NCBI GenBank assembly: GCA_964347915.1
Contig: CAYGAM010000063.1
Coordinates: 1 to 11,747, forward strand
Direction of reading: 5' to 3'
Length of the DNA stretch: 11,747 nucleotides
DNA from: CAYGAM01 sp964347915
Lineage (GTDB): Archaea; Thermoproteota; Nitrososphaeria; Nitrososphaerales; Nitrosopumilaceae
Positions within the stretch are counted from its first letter, which is position 1; every line of letters begins with the position of its first letter. The notes under the pieces are model-generated. The model saw only the letters and a program-made list of their open reading frames with translations, was not told the DNA's origin and made no database searches. This document shows, in pieces, positions 1 to 5,425 of this stretch. The position numbers were made by a program, and so were the translations under genes.

Positions 1-104
1 ACAAGTTCGCCTACAAGGAAAAGCAGCGACTCAATAACGGCCATACTTCCTTTTGAGACCTTCCTCAGCTCGTCGTGCAGTAGCGCCGCTTCCGACTTTG
101 TCAT
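1..104 (-). CDS. Partial unrecognised protein, 5' end only
   Basis: An open reading frame on the minus strand runs off the left edge. From the ATG at 104-102 it gives 34 complete codons, beginning MTKSEAALLHDELRKVSKGS and continuing into a hydrophobic, helix-like segment. The family is not recognised. The start is uncertain: the frame stays open upstream to a stop at 167-165, and the extra residues (KTRFLLTYNAKYKLLDYTV) look protein-like. TTG at 149 or 146, or GTG at 107, are therefore alternatives. A T/A-rich run (TAAAAAAATTT, minus strand, around 171) lies about 25 bases before the TTG at 146, which would fit a leaderless start there. It is divergent from the next gene. Confidence is moderate that it is coding and nil for function. 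Confidence 0.45.
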   Translation of the reverse strand, partial: MTKSEAALLHDELRKVSKGSMAVIESLLFLVGEL

Positions 105-446
105 CACGGTATAATCTAACAGTTTGTACTTAGCATTGTAAGTCAACAAAAATCGGGTTTTTAGTCAAATTTTTTTAGCTAGATTTGTGCTTCGTAGCCA
201 AATTGCATCTTAAGAGGCATGCCGAGTTCAATGCGGCCGGCATGCAACACCGATCCACCTCTGTGTGCCAAAAGGGTGTTAGGCTAGGCATGCCGACCTA
301 AACTGTTACTATGATGTCAGTACTGATAACATGCATTGGAACTTGGAAGATGCGGAACAAATGCGTACGCGAGATGCTGGTAGAGCACTTTTCTGCGCAT
401 ACTGCTCAGCAGTGCCCCTAAACGCTTACCGTTATTCGAAGCCGTT
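105..446. other. Gene-free or decayed stretch with GGCATGCC repeats
   Basis: No convincing gene lies wholly in this interval. Its left part may be the 5' extension of the minus-strand gene. The right part keeps reading in the frame of the DUF3883 gene back to a TAG at 381-383, and the residues just before the TTG start (LPLFEAV) look homologous to helicase C-terminal regions. A second open frame (283-450) overlaps it in frame 1 and may be debris of the same ancestral gene. The 11-base word AGGCATGCCGA occurs at 215-225 and 286-296, with a related CCGGCATGC at 237-245. The core GGCATGCC is a perfect palindrome. Confidence 0.5.
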
Positions 447-1421
447 TTGACATGGATTGATAAGAATCTGTCTGATGACGCGCAAATTGGCGCTACGTTC
501 ATCGATCCTACTGGCGAGCATGATGGCTATATTTTATTCTATGATGCTAGTATAGTAAATGGCAATAATGAACCGGTTGATGAACGATTGTTTGCCTGTT
601 TTGTTGATTCTGGCGGACATAATGCGCGAATTGTGCCTCCTACAATTTTATGGGACCTTGAGGAATTATCAAGCAATATGGGTGATGAATCAATTGCGCG
701 CACTGATCTAGAACATTCAGCCGAATTGCTCATTCAAAAGTCGCTAAATAATTATAAAAACGAATTGCATGAAAACAATAAAAAAAATAGCAAAAAAAAT
801 TCGCATGGATTAAAGTCAATGGACAAGGCAATTGCCGAGTGTCGTAGTACATTATCTTATTATGAGCGCAAGGATTTTGAAGGCAAGAACATGGATTTAG
901 CTATTGCAAACAAGAAGGCTGAGCTTGAAGAGCGAGAAAAATCAAAGGCTGATCTTGTAGAGCACATAAGAATAAGTGATGCGCTGAACCTGACGATCCC
1001 AAAATTGTTTGGAATAATTAAAGTTAATCCTGCAATGAAGCCTACACGAGATCAGAACGTGGAAAGAATGGGCATGGAAATTGCAATGAAATTTGAAAAA
1101 GCAGAAGGACGATTTCCTACAAATGTATCCAAAGAAAATAGGGGATTTGATATATTGTCAAAAGATCAGAACGATAACACTGTCCGACATATCGAAGTGA
1201 AGTCTAGATCAAAAATTGGACCTGTGACGCTTACCAGAAATGAATTTTTTAAATCTCAATGTTTTGGTGATGATTTTTATCTTTACGTGGTTTGGAATGC
1301 TGGAAGCGGGCACGAGCTTAGAATAATTCAAAATCCTGCCGCAAATTTATCAATGGATGCAAAGGTTGTTCAATATGTGGTGGCAGCCGACGAAATTGAT
1401 AAAAAAGGAACACTGTCGTAA
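447..1421 (+). CDS. DUF3883-domain protein, C-terminal remnant of a SNF2/DEAD-type helicase
   Basis: The 324-residue product resembles only the end of large (about 1000-residue) helicases that finish in DUF3883, the NO VEIN C-terminal domain. Residues 1-70 (ending in VPPTILWDL) match the linker after the helicase lobes, and residues 90-175 are charged and coiled-coil-like, with a Lys/Asn-rich stretch near 108-120. Residues 204-316 are DUF3883, with ENRGFDI around Asp235 and IEVK at 249-252. This Asp plus Glu-x-Lys spacing fits a PD-(D/E)XK-like fold. LTRNEFF, YLYVVWN and IQNPAANL are further family hallmarks. No Walker or helicase motifs exist here. The TTG start at 447 is the first start-like codon after an in-frame TAG at 381-383, and homology seems to continue slightly upstream, so this is probably a truncated gene. 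It is strikingly A+T and Lys/Asn rich compared with its neighbours, suggesting transfer. Whether the fragment is expressed is unknown. Confidence 0.78.
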   Translation: MTWIDKNLSDDAQIGATFIDPTGEHDGYILFYDASIVNGNNEPVDERLFACFVDSGGHNARIVPPTILWDLEELSSNMGDESIARTDLEHSAELLIQKSLNNYKNELHENNKKNSKKNSHGLKSMDKAIAECRSTLSYYERKDFEGKNMDLAIANKKAELEEREKSKADLVEHIRISDALNLTIPKLFGIIKVNPAMKPTRDQNVERMGMEIAMKFEKAEGRFPTNVSKENRGFDILSKDQNDNTVRHIEVKSRSKIGPVTLTRNEFFKSQCFGDDFYLYVVWNAGSGHELRIIQNPAANLSMDAKVVQYVVAADEIDKKGTLS

Positions 1422-1480
1422 ATCTTGCTGAAATAATGCAGTATCTAGAATTGCTTCTTGTTCGTTCCAAACCTTTAGAA

Positions 1481-1523
1481 TTTTTTATTCATTGGATATC
1501 TATGTGGTGGTTGGCGCCACATA
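1481..1523 (+). terminator. T6 tract and hairpin after the DUF3883 gene
   Basis: A run of six T residues at 1481-1486 lies 60 bases past the stop of the upstream gene, of the kind archaeal RNA polymerase uses to terminate. Shortly after it comes a strong inverted repeat: TATGTGG at 1501-1507 pairs with CCACATA at 1517-1523, and two more inner pairs (one G-U) are possible. The T tract precedes the hairpin, so this is not a bacterial-type intrinsic terminator. The hairpin may be unrelated. Confidence 0.35.
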
Positions 1524-1617
1524 CAAACCCAAACTGCGACTGGCCGCGCCAAATCCTAGGGCCAAAAGCCAAAGTTCAAGCAAACTATTCAAATAGAAAC
1601 ATGCCGCATTCATATGC

Positions 1618-2493
1618 ATGAGAGTTCTTGTTACAGGCGCGTCAGGCTTCATAGGAACGCATCTGGTGCAGGCAATGAGCGAGAGCCACGACGTTATCGG
1701 AATGCATCACCGCAACATGCCTCCGGATCATGCGGGATTCCAAGGAGATATCACAGATGCAGACCTCCGGATACCTGGAGAGTTTGATGCAGTAATTCAT
1801 CTTGCCGCACTCACTCCGCTTGAGCGAAGCAAGGCAAAGCAGCAGCGCGTAAACTATGACGGAGCGCTGAATCTGTTCTCAAAGGTGCGGGACAAGACAA
1901 AAAAGTTTGTGTACGCATCCGGTCTGGGAGCATTCGGAGATACGACCGGCCTGACAATTACCGAGTTCACGCCGCTGCGGCCCCATACGAACTTTGCAAA
2001 AATCAGAGTCGAAGCTGCCAAAAGCATTCAGGCAAAGTGCGCCGATGCAGGCATTGAATTTTGTACCGCATACATGGGAGATGTGTACGGCAGTACCGGA
2101 TGGTTTGCAAATCACATAATCAGCCGCATTAGGAACAGCAGGTTCAAAATCCCAGGAGGCGGCAAGTACGTCAAGAGCTTTATTCATGTGGACGATGCCG
2201 CATCATCGCTCAAGGCCATAGCGGAACGGGGAAGCGGTTCCTACATCGTGGCAGACTCAAATCCTGTCCTGTTTAGGGATCTGATAAATTATTGCGCGGA
2301 CAAGATGGGAAAGAAAAGGCCCGGAAGCGTGCCGGCTGTTCTGGCAAGAGCCGTACTCGGCAAGGATGCAGTCACGCTGTTTGTCACGGAAACAAAAGCG
2401 TCAAACGCAAAAATCTTGGAGATTGCAGATATGAAATACCCGTCATACAAGCAAGGTCTGGATGCAGTATTTTCAGAAATGCGGCCACTCTAA
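1618..2493 (+). CDS. NAD-dependent epimerase/dehydratase, atypical extended SDR
   Basis: A 291-residue extended short-chain dehydrogenase/reductase of the kind that epimerises, dehydrates or reduces nucleotide sugars and related substrates in the cytosol. The Rossmann NAD(P)-binding motif GASGFIG is at 7-13, an acidic GD at 43-44 follows beta-3, HLAAL is at 61-65, the SG of the catalytic Ser strand is at 101-102, VYGSTGWF is at 156-163 and FIHVDDAA at 188-195. The YxxxK position reads TNFAK (124-128): Lys128 is kept but the catalytic Tyr is Thr. The protein may thus be an atypical SDR that binds cofactor without normal catalysis, or may use another acid/base. The ATG at 1618 puts the glycine motif at the usual distance from the N-terminus. 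A weak A/T box (around 1586-1596) lies about 26 bases upstream. It stands alone, and the substrate cannot be told. Confidence 0.9.
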   Translation: MRVLVTGASGFIGTHLVQAMSESHDVIGMHHRNMPPDHAGFQGDITDADLRIPGEFDAVIHLAALTPLERSKAKQQRVNYDGALNLFSKVRDKTKKFVYASGLGAFGDTTGLTITEFTPLRPHTNFAKIRVEAAKSIQAKCADAGIEFCTAYMGDVYGSTGWFANHIISRIRNSRFKIPGGGKYVKSFIHVDDAASSLKAIAERGSGSYIVADSNPVLFRDLINYCADKMGKKRPGSVPAVLARAVLGKDAVTLFVTETKASNAKILEIADMKYPSYKQGLDAVFSEMRPL

Positions 2494-2816
2494 GCTGCCG
2501 CAGTCCAGATCAGAAACAAAGCCTTTTGGCGTCATGCTTGAAGCATTTCTGCCACATGCATTCTCTATGCGGCCATGAAACAGCCATGCCTGCCGATACG
2601 GAATGCATCTTTTCACAAGGCATCTCCCAATCTGCAGACGATTGCATAACTGGCATTTTGTAAAAACGCGCATCATTTTGCCAAGCCCAGCCAAAATTTT
2701 CCATCGCGCAATCCAGATACTGCATCACATGCTAAACTTTAATGAAAAAAGCTGAGATTGTACTGCGGGCCGCCAAGCTACATACCCTTAAATTAACAGT
2801 ATGACAGACGCAATAC
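2494..2816. other. Gene-free interval before psmA
   Basis: No frame here gives a credible protein; short antisense frames are Cys/Met-rich and overlap each other, as expected of non-coding sequence. There is no tRNA-like T-loop. The stretch is rich in GCAT/ATGC words and ends in the psmA promoter. I see no clear terminator for the epimerase gene; AAAATTTT near 2693-2700 is the only T/A run of note. Confidence 0.5.
2788..2796 (+). promoter_or_regulatory. TATA-like box of psmA
   Basis: TTAAATTAA is centred about 26 bases upstream of the ATG at 2817. This spacing would place the transcription start at or beside the start codon, giving a leaderless mRNA, which is common in Thaumarchaeota. No Shine-Dalgarno-like sequence precedes the ATG. 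Confidence 0.55.
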
Positions 2817-3545
2817 ATGATGCCATCACGGGGGTACGATATGACTCCCACAATGTACTCGCCAGACGGCAGGATATACCAGGTCGAATACGCGATAGAG
2901 ACTGTAAAGCGCGGAACGCTGGCAATAGGAATACAGACAAAGGACGGCGTCATAATAGCTGCCGAAGAAAAGCCCAGGGCATTGCAGGCATCTGACGATA
3001 CTCAAAAAATATTCCAGATCGATGGCCACATAGGAGTGGCGGCAGCAGGATACATACCCGACGCCCGAGTCCAGGTGGACGCGGCAAGGCTCTTTGCGCA
3101 GAGCAACAAGATAGCGTACGACGAGTCCGTCGATATTGAGCATGTCTCAAAGCATCTGGCAGATCAGTGCCATCAGTTTACGCAGTATTCTGGAGTCAGG
3201 CCGTACGGAGTATCGCTGATAATTGCCGGCGTAGACCAAAGCGGCGAGTCGATATATGTTACGGATCCCAGCGGCACGTACGTCCCGTATTCTGCCGTTG
3301 CAATCGGCGCGGGATCAGACGAGGTGAACGGATTTCTGGAAAAGATGTATGCAAAAGACATGACATTAGACGACGGCGCCGCTCTTGCAGTAGCCGCGCT
3401 GGAACTCAAGGCCGATCAGTCGGACGGCGCAAAGTATATCAAAATGGCAGTAATCACAAAGGAAAAGAAGGTTTTGGAAAGCGTCTCGGACGACGATCTG
3501 GCAAAGCATGCCGAAACAGCTCGCACAAAGTTCAAGAACAGCTGA
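2817..3545 (+). CDS. psmA: 20S proteasome alpha subunit
   Basis: The alpha subunit forms the outer heptameric rings of the archaeal 20S proteasome, gating entry to the chamber where beta subunits degrade unfolded proteins, with PAN or Cdc48-type ATPases as partners. The 242-residue length is normal. The N-terminal gate and H0 region holds RGYDMTPTMYSPDGR (5-19), followed by the alpha signature YQVEYA (21-26) and KRGTLAIG (31-38). RPYGVSLIIAGVD and SDEVNGFLEKMY are further alpha-family segments. The lack of an N-terminal Thr nucleophile fits alpha rather than beta. The ATG at 2817 is preferred because it gives the typical short extension before RGYD and is placed by the TATA box; ATG at 2820 or 2841 are possible. 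The stop TGA shares one base with the next start, so the two genes are probably co-transcribed. Confidence 0.97.
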   Translation: MMPSRGYDMTPTMYSPDGRIYQVEYAIETVKRGTLAIGIQTKDGVIIAAEEKPRALQASDDTQKIFQIDGHIGVAAAGYIPDARVQVDAARLFAQSNKIAYDESVDIEHVSKHLADQCHQFTQYSGVRPYGVSLIIAGVDQSGESIYVTDPSGTYVPYSAVAIGAGSDEVNGFLEKMYAKDMTLDDGAALAVAALELKADQSDGAKYIKMAVITKEKKVLESVSDDDLAKHAETARTKFKNS

Positions 3546-4267
3546 TGCAGGACAATGCTGTCCGTCAAAGCGCAGACCTGGGATTAGGAGACGCATACTG
3601 GCCGCAGGTTCTGCAGGTACTCCAGGATATAATACCGGTATATGACAAGGTAAATTCGTACATATCCCTGGGCAGGGATAAAAAGCATCGAAGGCAGGCC
3701 ATAAAGAACAGAGTCGCGCAGGGAGACAGAATTTTGGACGCAGGATCCGGATTTGGAAACATGTCAAGAACAGCGCTGCAGTTTTGCGCAGCAGACATCA
3801 CCCTGTACGATCCGCTCGTTCCAATGCTCAAGAATACGGGACGAATGTTTGAGAACGCTCCGGACATGTCATGCGGCATATTCGAGCACATCCCATTTCA
3901 GGATAATCAGTTTGATGCGGCGCTCTGCGGGTATTCTCTGCGCGATGCAATAAACCTTAGAGCCGCAATAGCCGAACTTCACCGCGTTCTCAGGGGCGGC
4001 GGCAGGCTTGTAATAGTAGATCTGGGCAAGCCTGACGATTCGCTTTCCAGAGCCGGAGTCTCAATGTACCTTCGATTCTTCCTGCCGGCAATTGCGCTGA
4101 TCGCCGGAGGCAGGCTGGGGCTCAAGTTTGGAACGCTGTACGGAACATACAGGCGGTGGCCCAGGAACGCAGATCTCAAAAAGATGCTGCTGGAAAAGTT
4201 TGACCGAGTCGAGTTTGAAACGGATCTTATGGGCGGCGCCATCATGGTCGCTGCATACAAGTCGTAA
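3545..4267 (+). CDS. UbiE/MenG-like SAM-dependent methyltransferase
   Basis: A 240-residue class I methyltransferase resembling UbiE/MenG/COQ5, which C-methylates the ring of demethylmenaquinone or ubiquinone precursors. The N-terminus has the family's PVYDKVNSYISLGRD (31-45), motif I is LDAGSGFG (64-71), SLRDAINLRAAIAELHRVL (131-149) matches the UbiE fglRN region, and GGGRLVIVDLGKP (151-163) replaces the usual LEFSKP. A hydrophobic stretch at 175-195 could sit against the membrane. The start is the ATG at 3545, inside the TGATG junction with psmA; the frame is open further upstream, but only across the proteasome gene. Thaumarchaeota make menaquinone-type quinones, so a quinone role is plausible, but substrate assignment is inference. 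The one-base overlap implies translational coupling. A generic small-molecule methyltransferase is the main alternative. Confidence 0.85.
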   Translation: MQDNAVRQSADLGLGDAYWPQVLQVLQDIIPVYDKVNSYISLGRDKKHRRQAIKNRVAQGDRILDAGSGFGNMSRTALQFCAADITLYDPLVPMLKNTGRMFENAPDMSCGIFEHIPFQDNQFDAALCGYSLRDAINLRAAIAELHRVLRGGGRLVIVDLGKPDDSLSRAGVSMYLRFFLPAIALIAGGRLGLKFGTLYGTYRRWPRNADLKKMLLEKFDRVEFETDLMGGAIMVAAYKS

Positions 4268-4301
4268 TTCTCATACTGCATTATGACAAGCAGATGCAAA
4301 A

Positions 4302-4321
4302 GCATCCTTTCGGCAGGATGC
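4302..4321 (+). repeat. Hairpin after the methyltransferase gene
   Basis: GCATCCT at 4302-4308 and AGGATGC at 4315-4321 form a perfect 7-base-pair stem around the loop TTCGGC, starting 34 bases after the stop codon. It would lie in the 3' untranslated region of the psmA operon and could stabilise the transcript end. No T tract follows, so it is not a classical terminator. Confidence 0.45.
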
Positions 4322-4410
4322 CTGTGCGAATCGAGCCTGAACCGCAGCGCGCATGCGGGGCATTTGCCATGCCTAAGACTGATGTCTGGCGCTTGACACA
4401 AAGCTGCAGA

Positions 4411-4440
4411 TTGCGCCTCTCATCCTGGATGAGAATGCAA
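4411..4440. repeat. Palindrome-centred inverted repeat
   Basis: TCTCATCC and GGATGAGA (4418-4434) are perfect inverted repeats around a single T. TTGC at 4411-4414 and GCAA at 4437-4440 extend the symmetry outward after a short interruption. The near-zero loop suits a protein-binding palindrome in DNA as well as an RNA hairpin with a trimmed loop. No neighbouring start codon indicates which gene it might control. Confidence 0.4.
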
Positions 4441-4624
4441 ATTGCAATGCCAAAGTGCTCCGTGATGCCATGATCAGCGCTGCGGCGCGCCCTGGCAGGC
4501 ATAGTTTGCTGCAAAGGACAGCCTCCGTACAAGCATGGCAGCTTGCACCTTGACACAATCCTTTGCCAGATGCCGCATCATGAGCAAAACTAATCTTCGT
4601 ACAATAGGCTCCAGCCCTGGGCAC

Positions 4625-4844
4625 GTACTGCAATGACAGCACAGCCGTCATTTCAGAATCACGAGAAGGGGCAAGATGATCTTGACAGGTACTGCAATGA
4701 TATGAAATGTACTGAACAGCCCAGCAATAGCCGTTTCAAAAGCGACTGAATTGTCATGAACAAATTTTTGGCATGCTTGAGTACGATTCTGCTGATCGTT
4801 TCGGCTGATTTCAAAAGCGGCTGATTGCAATGGACAAATTTTGC
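4625..4844 (+). repeat. Cluster of decayed direct repeats
   Basis: GTACTGCAATGA occurs exactly at 4625-4636 and 4689-4700. A longer unit beginning TTTCAAAAGCGACTGAATTG at 4734-4772 recurs with substitutions and small gaps at 4809-4844 (TTTCAAAAGCGGCTGATTG, then GGACAAATTTT against GAACAAATTTTT), an offset of 75 bases. AGCCGT followed by TTTCA also occurs near both 4643 and 4730. The copies are unequal in length and spacing, so this is not a CRISPR array. It may be a worn duplication or a set of related non-coding elements. Confidence 0.5.
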
Positions 4845-4901
4845 CGCGCATCCTGCCAAAACTGGAAATCAAGCAGTTTCTTTTTGCGCCCGCATTTGTG
4901 A

Positions 4902-4909
4902 TTTTTATA
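4902..4909 (+). promoter_or_regulatory. TATA-like box of the tRNA-binding protein
   Basis: TTTTTATA is centred about 25 bases before the ATG at 4931, which predicts a leaderless transcript and supports that ATG over the upstream in-frame codons. Confidence 0.55.
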
Positions 4910-4930
4910 CGGCGATACCGGACGGCAGGC

Positions 4931-5257
4931 ATGGATCTCGTTCCGTATGAAGACTTTGCAAAGCTGGACATACGCATTGTAAGGATCGCATCTGCAGAGC
5001 CAATACCTGGCAAGACCCGCATAATGAGGGGAGTGATAGATACCGGCTCTGACAAAATAGATGTCATCATAGGAGGCGCACAGTACTACTCGCCAGAAGA
5101 GATGGCCGGACGGCAGGCAGTTGCAATACTGAACCTGGAACCAAAAAGCATTGCCGGAATAACGTCAAGCGCCATGCTTTTGGCAGCGGACCTGGACGGC
5201 AGGCCGTTTTGGTTAAAGGCCGATGACGACGCCCCGCCTGGAAGCAAAATAAGCTAA
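4931..5257 (+). CDS. tRNA-binding OB-fold protein (MetRS C-terminal/CsaA type)
   Basis: A 108-residue stand-alone tRNA-binding domain of the kind fused to the C-terminus of many methionyl-tRNA synthetases and found alone as CsaA, Arc1p-like or MetG-beta proteins. The hallmarks are FAKLDIRIVRI (9-19), a shortened hP-A-Dk-like turn at PIPGKTR (24-30), IIGGAQYYSPEEMAGR (46-61, replacing the usual SGI...Y.peeL.G), NLEPKSIAGITSSAMLLAA (68-86) and the terminal PPGSKI (102-107). It is expected to bind tRNA in the cytosol and perhaps to deliver it to a synthetase; as a free domain it could instead be a chaperone-like CsaA. The start is the ATG at 4931, set by the homology boundary and the TATA box. 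The gene is isolated: a gene-free stretch precedes it and the membrane protein gene begins about 170 bases later. Confidence 0.92.
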   Translation: MDLVPYEDFAKLDIRIVRIASAEPIPGKTRIMRGVIDTGSDKIDVIIGGAQYYSPEEMAGRQAVAILNLEPKSIAGITSSAMLLAADLDGRPFWLKADDDAPPGSKIS

Positions 5258-5401
5258 AGGTGCGGCGGTACGCGGCATCTTGCAGCATGCGCATCAGGGC
5301 CAAGTATTGATGCCGCCTGCGCTCGCGCCTGTACGCCATACGCCGCACTGCCGATCATGCGGCGTATAATCTGCCAGCCCTGGCACGCAAGCCCGCCGAT
5401 G

Positions 5402-5410
5402 TTAAATAAA
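5402..5410 (+). promoter_or_regulatory. TATA-like box inside the open frame of the membrane protein
   Basis: TTAAATAAA lies 16-24 bases before a GTG (5426) and 22-30 bases before a TTG (5432), both in frame with the membrane protein. A leaderless transcript from it would start translation there rather than at the ATG at 5357. Confidence 0.4.
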
Positions 5411-5425
5411 AACGGCAATTGCACT

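Larger units (their letters stand above)
4268..4930. other. 663-base gene-free region with hairpins and decayed repeats
   Basis: Six-frame reading gives only mutually overlapping, Cys-rich translations with no family resemblance, so I treat it as non-coding. It holds the two inverted repeats listed separately, two pairs of imperfect direct repeats between 4625 and 4844, and, at its end, the promoter of the tRNA-binding protein. CTGA recurs (around 4710, 4746, 4792, 4805 and 4821) with AATGATATGA near 4696. That recalls C/D box guide RNAs, but no properly spaced C and D pair was found. Confidence 0.5.

Noticed and set aside
1436..1621. 61-codon plus-strand frame ending at the start of the epimerase gene
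   Set aside because: Trp/His/Pro-rich with no family resemblance, crossed by a strong hairpin and by the epimerase promoter area; the ATGA overlap with the next gene looks accidental.
2292..2663. 123-codon plus-strand frame crossing the end of the epimerase gene
   Set aside because: Overlaps the epimerase C-terminus in another frame, Cys/Ser-rich, no recognisable domain, no promoter or ribosome-binding site.
3167..3544. Extension of the UbiE-like methyltransferase upstream into psmA
   Set aside because: The frame is open there only as a shadow of psmA (Arg-rich translation); the ATG at 3545 starts exactly where family homology begins.
4696..4826. C/D box RNA candidates from repeated CTGA words
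   Set aside because: The only C-like words (AATGATATGA, TCATGAA) deviate from RTGATGA, and spacing to CTGA does not fit a C-D'-C'-D layout.
4625..4844. Possible CRISPR array or regular tandem repeat
   Set aside because: Only two copies of each unit, unequal spacing, substitutions and gaps; no spacer-repeat periodicity and no cas genes.
4281..5070. Several overlapping minus-strand frames of 90-140 codons in the gene-free region
   Set aside because: They overlap one another in different frames, are Cys-rich, and the rightmost is antisense to the tRNA-binding protein; none resembles a family.
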